NCBI GenBank assembly: GCA_013001595.1 | Contig: JABDMH010000056.1 | Coordinates: 124,001 to 188,000, forward strand | Source of the DNA: Saprospiraceae bacterium | Lineage (GTDB): Bacteria; Bacteroidota; Bacteroidia; Chitinophagales; Saprospiraceae | Length of the DNA: 64,000 bases | Direction: 5' to 3' | In this document: positions 45,996 to 58,399 of the stretch, in pieces | How positions within the stretch are numbered: position 1 is the stretch's first letter | Layout of the letters: each line of letters begins with the position of its first letter | Position numbers and translations under genes: made by a program | Notes under the pieces: generated by a model | Told to the model about the DNA's origin: nothing | Database searches by the model: none | Seen by the model: only the letters and a program-made list of their open reading frames with translations

Positions 45996-46265
45996 ATGGC
46001 TAAGAAATCAATCATAGCTAGAGAGAAAAAGCGGAGGAAGATGGTCGCCAAATACAAGGAGTTGCGTGAGCAGCTTAAGGAAGAGGGCCGATGGGATGAA
46101 CTGGATAAGTTGCCTAAGAACTCTTCTCCTGTGCGATTGCATAATCGCTGTCTGTTGACCGGAAGACCCAAGGGGTACATTCGACAGTTTGGTCTATGCA
46201 GAGTGGCATTTCGTAAGATGGCCTTGGATGGAAAGATTCCTGGAGTAACAAAAGCGAGTTGGTAG
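45996..46265 (+). CDS. rpsN: 30S ribosomal protein S14 (zinc-free form)
   Basis: 89 residues, long form lacking the two CxxC zinc pairs of the short form; only isolated Cys are present ([24 protein letters not shown]). The N-terminal half is a basic helix typical of the zinc-independent type. Confidence 0.97.
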   Translation: MAKKSIIAREKKRRKMVAKYKELREQLKEEGRWDELDKLPKNSSPVRLHNRCLLTGRPKGYIRQFGLCRVAFRKMALDGKIPGVTKASW

Positions 46266-46285
46266 ACTCATAGAAGATTTAAGAA

Positions 46286-46687
46286 ATGGCAGTAACAGAT
46301 CCAATAGCAGATTACCTCACCAGACTTCGCAATGCGTTGACTGCTGGTCATACCATCGTAGAGATTCCTAGTTCTAATGTGAAGAAAAGGATCACGGAGA
46401 TTTTATATGATCAAGGGTACATTCTCAAATACAAATTTGAAGACGTAGCTCCACAAGGAGTGATTAAGATCGCACTTAAATACGAGAAGGACAGTAAGGA
46501 CCCCATTATTAGAAAGATGGGCCGAATTAGCAGACCGGGACTGCGTAAGTTTTCCAAAGCTGATGATCTTCCTCGGATTATTAACGGTTTGGGAATTGCC
46601 ATCGTATCTACCTCTAAAGGGGTGATGACTGGCAAGGACGCGAGAAAGCAGAATGTGGGGGGAGAAGTCCTTTGCTACGTATATTAA
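46286..46687 (+). CDS. rpsH: 30S ribosomal protein S8
   Basis: 133 residues, binds the central domain of 16S rRNA. MAVTDPIADYLTRLRNALTAGHTIVEIPSSNVKKRI start and GIAIVSTSKGVMTGKDARKQNVGGEVLCYVY end are canonical. Confidence 0.98.
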   Translation: MAVTDPIADYLTRLRNALTAGHTIVEIPSSNVKKRITEILYDQGYILKYKFEDVAPQGVIKIALKYEKDSKDPIIRKMGRISRPGLRKFSKADDLPRIINGLGIAIVSTSKGVMTGKDARKQNVGGEVLCYVY

Positions 46688-46708
46688 TCATTCAACTAAG
46701 CACTGAAT

Positions 46709-47263
46709 ATGTCAAGGATAGGAAAATCAGAAATAGCGCTGCCGTCAGGAGTTGAAGTTAGTGTGAGTAAGGGCAACATGGTGACCATAAAGGGACCTAA
46801 GGGAGAACTGAAGGAGCAGATCGATCCAGATATCAGCATCAAGAATGAAGACGGTAAATTGACTCTTGATCGGCCTACAGAACAAAAAAGGCATAAGTCT
46901 ATGCACGGTCTGTACAACTCCATTTTGAGGAATATGGTCATCGGTGTATCTGAAGGATTCTCAAAGCAACTCGAACTGGTTGGTGTCGGATATAGAGCCT
47001 CCAATTCTGGAAACCTTCTTGAATTGTCATTGGGGTACTCACACCCCATTATGTTTTACATCCCTGACGAGCTTAAACTAGAAACAGTCACGGAAAAAGG
47101 AAAGAATCCCACGGTTAAACTTGAAGGGGTAGACAAACAACTGATTGGTCAGGTGGCAGCTAAGATTCGAGCATTTAGAAAGCCAGAACCTTACAAGGGA
47201 AAAGGTATTCGATTTGTGGGAGAAGAAATTAGAAGAAAAGCGGGGAAGACAGCTGCTAAATAA
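46709..47263 (+). CDS. rplF: 50S ribosomal protein L6
   Basis: 184 residues, two repeated domains near the GTPase-factor site. SRIGKSEIALPSGVEVSVSKGNMVTIKGPKGEL and the C-terminal EPYKGKGIRFVGEEIRRKAGKTAAK are canonical. Confidence 0.98.
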   Translation: MSRIGKSEIALPSGVEVSVSKGNMVTIKGPKGELKEQIDPDISIKNEDGKLTLDRPTEQKRHKSMHGLYNSILRNMVIGVSEGFSKQLELVGVGYRASNSGNLLELSLGYSHPIMFYIPDELKLETVTEKGKNPTVKLEGVDKQLIGQVAAKIRAFRKPEPYKGKGIRFVGEEIRRKAGKTAAK

Positions 47264-47282
47264 TCGCTAAAGTTTAGGAAAA

Positions 47283-47639
47283 ATGCCAAGTATAAAATCA
47301 AGTAGAAGGAGGCGCATCCGATATAGAATTAGAAACAAGCTGGAAGGTACCAGTGCTTGTCCCAGACTATCGGTGTATCGATCTAATAAAGGCATTTATT
47401 GTCAGCTGATCGATGATAGTCGAGGTCAGACATTAGCGCAGGCCAGCACACTCGATGCAGCCATTGCAAAAGTAAAAGGCAATAAGTCCGATATGGCCAA
47501 GGAAGTCGGTAAATTGATAGCGCAACGCGGTAAAGAAAATAATATCGAAAAAGTAGTTTTTGACCGAGGTGGATACCTCTATCATGGCCGTGTTAAAGCA
47601 CTGGCTGATGGCGCACGCGAAGGTGGGTTGGCATTTTAA
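47283..47639 (+). CDS. rplR: 50S ribosomal protein L18
   Basis: 118 residues, brings 5S rRNA into the large subunit. [47 protein letters not shown] and [26 protein letters not shown] conserved. Confidence 0.98.
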   Translation: MPSIKSSRRRRIRYRIRNKLEGTSACPRLSVYRSNKGIYCQLIDDSRGQTLAQASTLDAAIAKVKGNKSDMAKEVGKLIAQRGKENNIEKVVFDRGGYLYHGRVKALADGAREGGLAF

Positions 47640-47653
47640 ATCACTAAGTTATT

Positions 47654-48172
47654 ATGGCAAAAGAAAAAGGACAAAGGGTAAATCCTGCAGATACTGAGCT
47701 GACAGAGAAGCTTGTCAACCTTAATCGAGTGGCGAAAGTGACTAAAGGAGGACGAACATTTAGCTTTGCAGCCATCATGGTAGTAGGAGATGGCCAAGGA
47801 ACCGTAGGTCATGGCCTTGGAAAAGCACGAGATGTGTCAGAGTGTATAGCAAAAGCAGTGGACGATGCTAAGAAAAACCTGATCAAAGTACCTGTCTATA
47901 AAGGGACAATACCTCACGAGCAACGTGGTAAATATGGTGCAGGAAAGGTGTTGATAAAACCTGCTTCTGATGGAACAGGTGTAATCGCTGGCGGACCCAT
48001 GAGGGCCGTGTTAGAAAGTGCAGGCGTGCATAATGTATTGGCCAAATCGCAAGGATCTTCAAATCCTCACAATGTGGTCAAAGCCACCATTGATGCCTTA
48101 TCAAAACTACGTAGCCCTCAAACCATCGCTAGACAACGCGGCATTAGTGTAGAGAAATTATTCGAAGGATAA
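47654..48172 (+). CDS. rpsE: 30S ribosomal protein S5
   Basis: 172 residues, fidelity protein of the decoding site. The double-stranded-RNA-binding-like domain starts [30 protein letters not shown]; the spectinomycin-contact loop VAKVTKGGR is of normal type. No insertions seen. Confidence 0.98.
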   Translation: MAKEKGQRVNPADTELTEKLVNLNRVAKVTKGGRTFSFAAIMVVGDGQGTVGHGLGKARDVSECIAKAVDDAKKNLIKVPVYKGTIPHEQRGKYGAGKVLIKPASDGTGVIAGGPMRAVLESAGVHNVLAKSQGSSNPHNVVKATIDALSKLRSPQTIARQRGISVEKLFEG

Positions 48173-48198
48173 TACAATTAGGGACGAAAGAAAATGTG

Positions 48199-48378
48199 AT
48201 GGCAAAAGTAAAGGTAACACAGGTACGCAGCGTTATAGACCAGACCAAGAAGCAGAAAGCAACTATGCAGGCATTGGGCTTGAGGAAGATATCTCAAAGC
48301 ATTGAGCATGAACTCACTCCACAAGTAGAAGGTATGATCAACAAAGTGAGGCACCTTGTTGATGTGGAAACACTTTAA
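48199..48378 (+). CDS. rpmD: 50S ribosomal protein L30
   Basis: 59 residues. MAKVKVTQVRSVIDQTKKQKATMQALGLRKISQ is the family pattern. Codons GTG-ATG stand together at 48196; the ATG at 48199 is the natural start. Lies between rpsE and rplO as in the spc operon. Confidence 0.94.
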   Translation: MAKVKVTQVRSVIDQTKKQKATMQALGLRKISQSIEHELTPQVEGMINKVRHLVDVETL

Positions 48379-48401
48379 AGACTTTTTTAATTTAGAGCGC
48401 G

Positions 48402-48848
48402 ATGGAATTACATGATTTAAGGCCCGCGGATGGAGCCACGAAGAAACGTAAGAGAATAGCAAGAGGACAAGGGAGTGGTCGAGGCGGTACCTCTACACGT
48501 GGTCATAAAGGTGCTAAATCAAGATCAGGGTACAAGTCCAAAAGAGCATTTGAAGGCGGCCAGATGCCTCTGCAAATGCGTCTACCTAAGCGAGGATTTA
48601 AAAGCCCCAACCGTTTAGAGTACGTTTCCATTAACTTAGATGATCTGCAGGCTTTTGCGCAGAAACACAATCTCAGTGAAGTATCGCGAGAAGTGCTTGT
48701 GGAAAAGCGCTATGTGCGCAAGAATGATCAAGTTAAGATCTTAGGTAGAGGAGAAGTGACTCAGCAACTGAAAGTATCCGCGAATGCCTGTTCATCAATG
48801 GCTAAAGAGAAGATCGAGGCGAGTGGAGGCTCTATAGATCTTATATAA
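48402..48848 (+). CDS. rplO: 50S ribosomal protein L15
   Basis: 148 residues. Gly/Arg/Lys-rich N-terminal extension (KRIARGQGSGRGGTSTRGHKGAKSRSGYKSKRAFEGGQMPLQMRLPKRGFKS) and a globular C-terminal domain. secY begins 10 bp after its stop. Confidence 0.98.
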   Translation: MELHDLRPADGATKKRKRIARGQGSGRGGTSTRGHKGAKSRSGYKSKRAFEGGQMPLQMRLPKRGFKSPNRLEYVSINLDDLQAFAQKHNLSEVSREVLVEKRYVRKNDQVKILGRGEVTQQLKVSANACSSMAKEKIEASGGSIDLI

Positions 48849-48858
48849 TAAGGTACGT

Positions 48859-50235
48859 ATGAAGAAGTTTATCGACACCATAAGAAATATCTGGAAAATC
48901 AAGGATCTGCGCCAACGCATCCTATTTACCATGGGAATGATTGCCGTATATCGCTTTGGTTCTTTCGTGGTGCTTCCTGGTGTCGATCCATCTGTACTTG
49001 CCACAGATCCAGGACAAGGAGCTACGGATCTATTGGGTCTGATCAACATGTTCTCAGGGGGATCGTTTAATAGAGCCGCTGTCTTCGCTCTTGGCATCAT
49101 GCCGTACATCACTGCATCTATCATTATACAATTGTTGGGATTCGCAGTGCCATACTTCCAACGGCTTCAGCAGAAAGAAGGTGAGTCCGGAAGAAAAAAG
49201 ATTACTCAAATCACTCGGCTCTTGACCTTAGCCATTACATTGGTTCAGGGTGGAGCTTATCTAACCTATATTCGTTCGCAAGGTGCCGTAGATCCTACCG
49301 TACCGCCGGGTGTATTTTGGATAGCCAACATCATTATCCTTTCAACAGGTACTATTTTTGCGATGTGGCTTGGTGAGAAAATCACTGATAGGGGTATTGG
49401 AAATGGTATTTCTATTTTGATCATGATTGGAATTATTGCAACCCTGCCAAGCTCGTTTATCTACGAATTTCAGTCGCAATTGAGTAGTGGTGGATTGATC
49501 ATTTTCGTGTTGGAACTTGCGGCATTATTTTTTGTCACTGCAGCTACCGTGCTGGTTATTCAGGGTATTAGAAAAATACCACTTCAATTTGCCAAGCGGA
49601 TGATAGGTAGGGGAAATGTCAATATGCCCGTAGCTGGAAGTAGAGATTATATTCCTGTGAAAGTCGCCGCAGCTGGTGTAATGCCAATCATCTTTGCTCA
49701 GGCAATCATGTTTTTACCAGCCACAGTAGCTGGTTTTATCGGGGGCGACTCTGGTACTGATTTAGCTGCCAATACCTTAGTTAGGAATCTATCCGACCCT
49801 TTTGCGGTCCCTTACAACATCATCTATTTCATCTTGGTTGTCGCATTTACGTTTGTGTACACTGCTCTGCTGGTTAATCCACAGCAATATGCTGACCACC
49901 TGAAGCGCCAGAATGCATTTATTCCTGGTGTGAAACCAGGGAAGCCGACAGCAGATTTCATAGATTCTGTGACAACTAGAGTAACCTTACCGGGTTCTCT
50001 ATTCTTAGGATTGATTGCCATACTACCTGCCATTGTCTATCTACTATTCAATGTCAATCAGGGATTTGCCCTCTTTTTTGGAGGAACGTCGCTACTGATT
50101 ATGGTTGGTGTTGTACTAGACACTCTCCAACAAATCGAGAGTCATTTGCTGATGCGCAAATACGATGGGCTGGTGAAATCAGGTAAGTTGAAGGGAAGAT
50201 CATCCTCGATGCAGACCATCGGTTCGGATCTCTAG
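48859..50235 (+). CDS. secY: Protein translocase subunit SecY
   Basis: Channel of the Sec translocon, 458 residues with ten membrane helices. The plug and early helices contain FTMGMIAVYRFGSFVVLPGVD; SGGSFNRAAVFALGIMPYITASIIIQLL and the cytoplasmic loop FIPGVKPGKPTADFIDSVTTRVTLPGSLFL are family hallmarks. It supplies the inner-membrane step for the Sec signal peptides seen elsewhere in the window, including the T9SS cargo. Confidence 0.98.
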   Translation: MKKFIDTIRNIWKIKDLRQRILFTMGMIAVYRFGSFVVLPGVDPSVLATDPGQGATDLLGLINMFSGGSFNRAAVFALGIMPYITASIIIQLLGFAVPYFQRLQQKEGESGRKKITQITRLLTLAITLVQGGAYLTYIRSQGAVDPTVPPGVFWIANIIILSTGTIFAMWLGEKITDRGIGNGISILIMIGIIATLPSSFIYEFQSQLSSGGLIIFVLELAALFFVTAATVLVIQGIRKIPLQFAKRMIGRGNVNMPVAGSRDYIPVKVAAAGVMPIIFAQAIMFLPATVAGFIGGDSGTDLAANTLVRNLSDPFAVPYNIIYFILVVAFTFVYTALLVNPQQYADHLKRQNAFIPGVKPGKPTADFIDSVTTRVTLPGSLFLGLIAILPAIVYLLFNVNQGFALFFGGTSLLIMVGVVLDTLQQIESHLLMRKYDGLVKSGKLKGRSSSMQTIGSDL

Positions 50236-50328
50236 TAGAACACATCTATTTATGTATAGTCATATTGACGTGATCCAACACGACGTTCATGCATTGTTTT
50301 GGTGGTCACTGGCTAGATTTTGGTTGCT

Positions 50329-51138
50329 ATGATTCACTACAAAACGCAGGCTGAAATAGAGAAGATACGCAAGAGCTGCTCAATGGTGATTGAAGCACTC
50401 ACTCGTGTGGCGGATTTGCTTAAGCCAGGAATGGACGGATTGACCATCGATGCGGCGGCAGAAGAAGTAATTCGTGATTACGGAGCATTACCTGGTTTCA
50501 AGGGCTTTAATGGCTTCCCTTCTACGTTATGCATCTCCAAGAACGAGTCGGTGGTGCATGGCATCCCCGACGATGTGCCCTTTACAGAAACCGACATCTT
50601 ATCCATTGATTGTGGGGTACTTTTCGATGGCTACTATGGAGACTCAGCCTATACGTTTGCCTTGGGTGAAGTCGATAATGCAGTGATGCAGCTGCTGGCT
50701 GTCACGAGAGAATCCCTATACCGTGGCATTGCTAAAGCGGTCGAGGGCAATCGCATGGGTGATATCGGACATGCAGTACAGCACTTCTGTGAGCAGGAAC
50801 ACAAGTATAGTATTGTGCGTGAATTGGTGGGACACGGGATTGGGGAAGAACTTCATGAGGCTCCTGAAGTGCCTAACTATGGACGTCGTGGGATGGGGTC
50901 AAAACTAAAGCAAGGACTTGTGATTGCGATTGAACCCATGGTAAATATGGGAAGAAAAAGTGTAGTTCAAGCCAGAGATGGTTGGACCATTAATACGAAG
51001 GATGGTAAGCCATCAGCTCACTTCGAACATACGGTAGCTATTGGCAAGCAAGGAGCAGACATTCTTTCAGACCACACCCTCCTTGAGGCTGCCATCAAAA
51101 ATAACGCGAATCTTAAGGAAGTTTCGCTAAAAAATTAG
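50329..51138 (+). CDS. map: Methionine aminopeptidase type I
   Basis: Removes N-terminal Met from nascent proteins; dinuclear metal enzyme. About 269 residues. Metal ligands are visible: Asp in ILSIDCGVLFDGYYGDSAYTF (two Asp), His in ELVGHGIGEELHEAPEVPNYG, Glu in GLVIAIEPMVNMG and in AHFEHTVAI. The ATG at 50329 (MIHYKTQAEIEKIRKS) is preferred to the TTG at 50320. The 93-bp spacer after secY is longer than others here. Confidence 0.97.
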   Translation: MIHYKTQAEIEKIRKSCSMVIEALTRVADLLKPGMDGLTIDAAAEEVIRDYGALPGFKGFNGFPSTLCISKNESVVHGIPDDVPFTETDILSIDCGVLFDGYYGDSAYTFALGEVDNAVMQLLAVTRESLYRGIAKAVEGNRMGDIGHAVQHFCEQEHKYSIVRELVGHGIGEELHEAPEVPNYGRRGMGSKLKQGLVIAIEPMVNMGRKSVVQARDGWTINTKDGKPSAHFEHTVAIGKQGADILSDHTLLEAAIKNNANLKEVSLKN

Positions 51139-51163
51139 ATATTTGCACTCCCAATTTTGAGAT

Positions 51164-51382
51164 ATGGCTAAACAGGAGTTAATAAAACAGGATGGTATCA
51201 TAGAAGAGGCACTGTCCAATGCCATGTTTAGGGTGCGACTGGAAAACGAACATGAGATAGTAGCTACCATCTCAGGTAAAATGCGTATGCACTACATTCG
51301 CATATTGCCGGGAGACAAAGTATCGGTGGAGATGTCTCCTTATGATTTGACCAGAGGTAGAATTATTTACAGATACAAATAA
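51164..51382 (+). CDS. infA: Translation initiation factor IF-1
   Basis: 72-residue OB-fold factor occupying the A site during initiation. [72 protein letters not shown] is the complete family sequence in outline; rpmJ follows 6 bp downstream. Confidence 0.98.
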   Translation: MAKQELIKQDGIIEEALSNAMFRVRLENEHEIVATISGKMRMHYIRILPGDKVSVEMSPYDLTRGRIIYRYK

Positions 51383-51388
51383 CTTGTT

Positions 51389-51505
51389 ATGAAAGTTAGA
51401 GCTTCGGTAAAAAAACGATCTAGTGATTGCAAGATTGTCAGGCGAAAAGGCAAATTATACGTCATAAACAAGAAGAATCCAAAGTTTAAACAACGTCAGG
51501 GATAA
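51389..51505 (+). CDS. rpmJ: 50S ribosomal protein L36 (zinc ligands lost)
   Basis: 38 residues starting [19 protein letters not shown] and ending [10 protein letters not shown]. Of the four zinc ligands of the C+ form only Cys14 remains; the positions of the first Cys, the third Cys and the His are Ser, Asn and Phe. This is the zinc-independent form. Placed between infA and rpsM as in most bacteria. Confidence 0.95.
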   Translation: MKVRASVKKRSSDCKIVRRKGKLYVINKKNPKFKQRQG

Positions 51506-51516
51506 AGCAGTAACAA

Positions 51517-51894
51517 ATGGCAAGAATAGCGGGTATTGATTTACCCAGATCTAAAAGAGGTGTGATCGGACTAACCTATATTTTTGGAATAGGTAAATCT
51601 CGAGCAGGTGAAATTCTGGCTAAAGCTGGAATAGATGAGCATACCAAGGTGGAAGATTGGACTGATGAGAATGTGCGCTCCATATCGAGCATTATTCAGG
51701 ACGATTTCACCGTAGAAGGAGAGCTCCGATCAGAAGTGCAACTCAATATTAAGCGTCTGATGGACATAGCCAGTTATCGAGGACTTCGCCATCGTAGGGG
51801 CTTGCCCGTGCGGGGACAGCGAACTAAAACAAATGCTCGAACCCGTAAGGGAAGAAGAAAAACAGTGGCCAACAAGAAGAAGGCTACTAAATAA
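51517..51894 (+). CDS. rpsM: 30S ribosomal protein S13
   Basis: 125 residues at the head of the 30S, contacting P-site t[37 protein letters not shown] start and [32 protein letters not shown] tail are canonical. Confidence 0.98.
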   Translation: MARIAGIDLPRSKRGVIGLTYIFGIGKSRAGEILAKAGIDEHTKVEDWTDENVRSISSIIQDDFTVEGELRSEVQLNIKRLMDIASYRGLRHRRGLPVRGQRTKTNARTRKGRRKTVANKKKATK

Positions 51895-51935
51895 TATTTT
51901 GAATTTCAAGCTTTAAATCTAGAGGAAGCAGATCC

Positions 51936-52316
51936 ATGGCTAAGAGTAAGAAGAAAAGAAAAGTCAAAGTAGAAGCAGAAGGGCTTGTGTACATCAAGGC
52001 AAGCTTTAATAACATCATCATATCTATGACTAACCTCCAAGGACAAGTCATTTCATGGTCGTCTGCTGGTAAATCGGGCTTTAGAGGCTCAAAGAAAAAT
52101 ACACCTTACGCCGCACAGATCGCTGCATCGGATGCTGCCAAAGAGGCATTTGATGCCGGTATGCGTGCCGCTGAAGTATATGTCAAAGGACCAGGCTCCG
52201 GAAGGGAAGCCGCCATCAGAGCTATAGACAATGTGGGCATCAAAATTAGGAGAATTCAAGACGTAACTCCCATTCCACATAATGGCTGCAGACCACCCAA
52301 ACGAAGAAGGGTTTAG
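51936..52316 (+). CDS. rpsK: 30S ribosomal protein S11
   Basis: 126 residues on the 30S platform. [44 protein letters not shown] and the C-terminal [18 protein letters not shown] are canonical. Confidence 0.98.
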   Translation: MAKSKKKRKVKVEAEGLVYIKASFNNIIISMTNLQGQVISWSSAGKSGFRGSKKNTPYAAQIAASDAAKEAFDAGMRAAEVYVKGPGSGREAAIRAIDNVGIKIRRIQDVTPIPHNGCRPPKRRRV

Positions 52317-52352
52317 CGCAACTCGGTTATTCAAAAAAGACGATAGAGAAAC

Positions 52353-52964
52353 ATGGCAAGATATACGGGTCCCAAAACAAAAAAATCCAGAGCATTCGGG
52401 CAATCCATCTATGGCTTCGACAAGAACTATGAAAAGAGGAAGTATGGACCTGGAGAGCATGGCAATAAGCGTAGAAGAAGACAGAAGTCAGACTATGCAA
52501 TGCAGCTTATGGAGAAGCAGAAAGCCAAATATACCTATGGTGTATTAGAGCGTCAATTTCGCAATCTATTCAAAAAGGCCAGTAGCAAAGGTGGGGTTAC
52601 TGGAGAAGTGCTATTCCAACTACTCGAGTCTAGACTGGACAATACGGTATTTCGTTTAGGACTCGCTCCTACACGCCGAGCTGCTAGACAATTTGTGTCC
52701 CATAAACACATCATGGTGAATGGTGTTGTTACCAATGTGCCGTCTTGCCTTTTGCGACCTGGAGACATTGTTTCCGTACGAAACAAATCACAAGCTATGG
52801 AAGCCATAAGAGATTCAGTATCTGGAAAGTCCGATGTACGGAAATTTCCATGGCTGGAATTTAGTGCAGATAAGATGGAGGGAAGATTTCTAGAATTTCC
52901 CAGTAGGGAACAAATTCCCGAGAATATCAACGAGCAGTTGATCGTTGAGCTTTATTCTAAATAG
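52353..52964 (+). CDS. rpsD: 30S ribosomal protein S4
   Basis: 203 residues, primary 16S-binding protein with an S4 RNA-binding domain ([33 protein letters not shown]). Lacks the zinc Cys cluster at the N-terminus. In many bacteria it represses the alpha operon; not demonstrable here. Confidence 0.98.
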   Translation: MARYTGPKTKKSRAFGQSIYGFDKNYEKRKYGPGEHGNKRRRRQKSDYAMQLMEKQKAKYTYGVLERQFRNLFKKASSKGGVTGEVLFQLLESRLDNTVFRLGLAPTRRAARQFVSHKHIMVNGVVTNVPSCLLRPGDIVSVRNKSQAMEAIRDSVSGKSDVRKFPWLEFSADKMEGRFLEFPSREQIPENINEQLIVELYSK

Positions 52965-53023
52965 CAGGGTTGAGAACGCGTTGTTAGACCACATTTCCTT
53001 AATTACAGAAGCAGTTGAAAATC

Positions 53024-54022
53024 ATGAGTGTACTTAATTTTCAGAAACCAGATAAGATCCTCCTTCAGAAGTCAGATGAGTTTGAAGGTACCTTCGAATT
53101 TAAACCGCTGGAACCTGGCTTTGGCCAGACTGTTGGAAATTCTCTTCGGCGGGTGCTATTGTCATCGCTGGAAGGATACGCAATTTCTTCTGTTCGACTA
53201 GCCGGCATTGACCATGAATTTTCAACCATCAAGGGCGTGATGGAAGATGTGGTTGATATCATACTCAACATCAAGCAAATTAGACTCAAACCGGCCATCG
53301 TCGATGGTGACCTTACCGAGGAAAAGATATATATCACCCTGCGAGGAAAGGAAGAGTTTAAGGCTGGAGATATTGAAGAGCATACCAACATCTTCAAGAT
53401 CATGAATCCTGATTTACACATTTGTTTTATGGATTCTTCAGTGAATCTTGAAATGGAGTTCACTGTTACTAAAGGACGTGGGTATGCTCCTGCAGACGAT
53501 AATCTGCCCAAAGATGCACCTATAGGAGTCATCCCGGTGGACGCGATTTATACACCCATCAAGAATGTATCTTATCAGATAGAAAATACGCGTGTGGGTC
53601 AGCAGACAGATTATGAAAAGCTGACCATTACCGTCAAAACCGATGGCACCATACATCCTGAAGAGGCAATTAAGGAAGCTTCACGGATTATGATCCAGCA
53701 CCTAGTATTAATTACCGATGAGAACATCACCTTTGATGATGCAACTCGTAGTGAGGATACCGTTGTTGACGAACATATTCTACATATGCGCAAGTTGCTA
53801 AAGACTTCCTTGGAAGACCTGGATCTTTCGGTGAGGGCTTACAACTGCTTAAAGGCTGCAAAAATCAATGCCTTGGGAGAGCTTGTGCAGTATGAGATGC
53901 ATGAGTTACTCAAGTTCCGAAACTTCGGAAAGAAATCCCTAGTGGAAATTGAAGAGTTGTTGGCCAATAAAAACTTGACTTTTGGAATGGACCTTTCTCC
54001 ATATAAATTGGATGAGGACTAA
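53024..54022 (+). CDS. rpoA: RNA polymerase alpha subunit
   Basis: About 332 residues: N-terminal assembly domain (GFGQTVGNSLRRVLLSSLEGYAISSVRLAG) and C-terminal domain with two helix-hairpin-helix elements (DLDLSVRAYNCLKAAKINALGELVQYEMHELLKFRNFGKKSLVEIEELL). The ATG at 53024 (MSVLNFQKPDKI) is preferred over an upstream TTG at 53015. The alpha CTD is available for contacts with upstream-bound activators such as the proposed regulator sites in this window. Confidence 0.98.
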   Translation: MSVLNFQKPDKILLQKSDEFEGTFEFKPLEPGFGQTVGNSLRRVLLSSLEGYAISSVRLAGIDHEFSTIKGVMEDVVDIILNIKQIRLKPAIVDGDLTEEKIYITLRGKEEFKAGDIEEHTNIFKIMNPDLHICFMDSSVNLEMEFTVTKGRGYAPADDNLPKDAPIGVIPVDAIYTPIKNVSYQIENTRVGQQTDYEKLTITVKTDGTIHPEEAIKEASRIMIQHLVLITDENITFDDATRSEDTVVDEHILHMRKLLKTSLEDLDLSVRAYNCLKAAKINALGELVQYEMHELLKFRNFGKKSLVEIEELLANKNLTFGMDLSPYKLDED

Positions 54023-54117
54023 GTTCTATATTTCAGCCTAGTAATTTTAAAGTGCAATAACCTAGTTGATTAGATCCTAGAGTGTTGCGACGATAACTTT
54101 CTGTAAAAAGAATTCTT

Positions 54118-54594
54118 ATGAGACACGGTAAAAAATTCAATCACCTTGGCCGCAAGAAAGGACACCGTAGAGCTACGATGGCAAACCTTGCAATTTCACT
54201 GGTTGAACATAAACGTATCAATACGACATTGGCAAAAGCCAAGGCACTGCGCACCTATATTGAACCGCTAATTACCAAGTCCAAAGTGAACAGCACCCAT
54301 TCACGGAGGACTGTTTTTTCTTATTTACAGAATAAGGAATCCATCAAAGAGTTGTTTGGCCCAATTGCAGCTGCAATAGGAACTAGACCTGGAGGTTATA
54401 CTAGAGTCATCAAACTAGGTTTTCGCCCCAGCGATGGAGCCGAGATGGCCATGATAGAGCTGGTAGACTTCAACACCGTCTATAGCAATGAAAAGACCGC
54501 TAGCAAAGGCAGACGCAGACGTCGTCGTCGTGGAGGTAGCGGACCTGGAGCTGCAACAATTGCAGCAACAGCAGCTTCAGCTGAAGAAGAATAG
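54118..54594 (+). CDS. rplQ: 50S ribosomal protein L17
   Basis: 158 residues; core [53 protein letters not shown]. It carries a C-terminal extension of about 35 residues rich in Arg, Gly and Ala ([29 protein letters not shown]), as often in Bacteroidota. Last gene of the superoperon; 168 bp follow before carA. Confidence 0.96.
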   Translation: MRHGKKFNHLGRKKGHRRATMANLAISLVEHKRINTTLAKAKALRTYIEPLITKSKVNSTHSRRTVFSYLQNKESIKELFGPIAAAIGTRPGGYTRVIKLGFRPSDGAEMAMIELVDFNTVYSNEKTASKGRRRRRRRGGSGPGAATIAATAASAEEE

Positions 54595-54710
54595 GCCAAA
54601 ATCACGCTATAAACCTTCCAGCACAGCCTAAAAAGAGGGTTGTAACTACCTTCTCACAGGGTCTATAGGAACTGACAAGATTAGCTGCATGAGCATTCTG
54701 CAGTAGACAC

Positions 54711-54740
54711 TTTTCTAATATCAGATTAGTTCTATATTTG
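54711..54740 (+). promoter_or_regulatory. carA-eno promoter
   Basis: TATATTTG at 54733-54740 matches TAnnTTTG exactly; TTTTC at 54711 is at -33 distance. The carA ATG is 22 bp downstream, so the leader is short. Confidence 0.55.
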
Positions 54741-54762
54741 CAGGAGTTTCAACCAACCTCAC

Positions 54763-57173
<2,411 letters not shown>

Positions 57174-57214
57174 ATATATTTCTTATATTTAATGCCAACA
57201 CTATCAGTAGTATT

Positions 57215-57520
57215 ATGAGCAATAGCGGAGATAGGCTTTTCTTCTATGTAAGGAAGATAGCTCAGCTTCTTTTGAACAAGTATATTTTGGCCATGACGAT
57301 ATTTGTCGTATGGCTACTTTTTTTTGACAAGAATTCAATCATTACCCAATGGAGCTTGAGACAGTCAATTCATCAGCTCGAAGATGAGAAGGCATATCTT
57401 CACAAGGAGATTGAATTGACCAAAGAAATAAAAAAGGACTTGTCGCAAAACCGAGAGAAATATGCCAGGGAAAAATTCTTTATGAAAAAACCTGGAGAAC
57501 GAGTATTCATCATTGAATAA
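57215..57520 (+). CDS. FtsB/DivIC family septum-formation protein
   Basis: 101 residues: a short cytoplasmic N-terminus, one membrane helix (YILAMTIFVVWLLFFD) and a coiled coil (LRQSIHQLEDEKAYLHKEIELTKEIKKDL) ending in the family motif KYAREKFFMKKPGERVFIIE. These bitopic proteins form a complex with FtsL and FtsQ at the division site. Position directly after eno is the same as in many bacteria. A TATATTTA box sits just upstream. Confidence 0.88.
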   Translation: MSNSGDRLFFYVRKIAQLLLNKYILAMTIFVVWLLFFDKNSIITQWSLRQSIHQLEDEKAYLHKEIELTKEIKKDLSQNREKYAREKFFMKKPGERVFIIE

Positions 57521-57526
57521 TATATC

Positions 57527-58399
57527 ATGTCAGTACTAGTTAATAAGGATTCTAAGATCATCGTACAAGGTTTTACCGGGAAGGAAGGAACTTTTCATGC
57601 TGGTCAGATGATAGAATATGGTACCAATGTCGTAGGTGGAGTCACCCCTGGAAAGGGCGGCCAGACTCACTTGGATCGACCAGTTTTTAATACAGTCAGT
57701 GATGCTGTTGAACAGGCTGGTGCTGATACTTCCGTGATCTTTGTACCACCAGCTTTTGCAGCTGATGCAATGATGGAGGCAGCAGATGCTGGCATCAAAG
57801 TGATCATCTGCATTACTGAAGGTATTCCCGTCCAGGATATGGTTAAGACCAAGTCATATCTTGAAGATCGTGATTGTGTGCTGGTTGGCCCCAATTGTCC
57901 AGGTGTCATCACTCCAGGAGAAGCCAAGGTGGGTATTATGCCAGGATTTATTCATAAAAAGGGCAACATAGGTATCGTATCTCGGTCTGGCACCTTGACC
58001 TATGAGGCAGTCGATCAGGTTTCCAAAGTAGGCTTAGGCCAATCCACTTGCATTGGTATAGGTGGTGATCCAATCGTAGGTACAACGACCAAAGATGCTG
58101 TCCAAATGCTAATGAAGGATCCAGAGACGGTGGGCATTGTCATGATTGGAGAGATCGGCGGTAGTATGGAGGCAGATGCAGCTTATTGGATCAAGGAGAA
58201 TGGAACTAAGCCGGTGGTTGGCTTTATCGCCGGCCAAACGGCGCCTAAAGGCCGCACCATGGGGCATGCTGGTGCCATTATAGGTGGAAGCGACGACACC
58301 GCAGCAGCAAAGATGAAGATCATGGAGGAATGCGGAATCGATGTGGTAAAATCTCCTGCCGATATCGGTACGGCGATGCGCAGTGCCTTAAATAATTAG
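57527..58399 (+). CDS. sucD: Succinate-CoA ligase alpha subunit
   Basis: TCA-cycle substrate-level phosphorylation, alpha chain, 290 residues. CoA-binding Rossmann domain ([38 protein letters not shown]) and the phospho-His in [13 protein letters not shown]. It starts 6 bp after the FtsB-like gene. The beta chain gene is not nearby. Confidence 0.97.
   Translation: MSVLVNKDSKIIVQGFTGKEGTFHAGQMIEYGTNVVGGVTPGKGGQTHLDRPVFNTVSDAVEQAGADTSVIFVPPAFAADAMMEAADAGIKVIICITEGIPVQDMVKTKSYLEDRDCVLVGPNCPGVITPGEAKVGIMPGFIHKKGNIGIVSRSGTLTYEAVDQVSKVGLGQSTCIGIGGDPIVGTTTKDAVQMLMKDPETVGIVMIGEIGGSMEADAAYWIKENGTKPVVGFIAGQTAPKGRTMGHAGAIIGGSDDTAAAKMKIMEECGIDVVKSPADIGTAMRSALNN

Noticed and set aside
53015-53023. Longer rpoA start at TTG 53015
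   Set aside because: The ATG at 53024 gives the family N-terminus; the extra three residues have no support.
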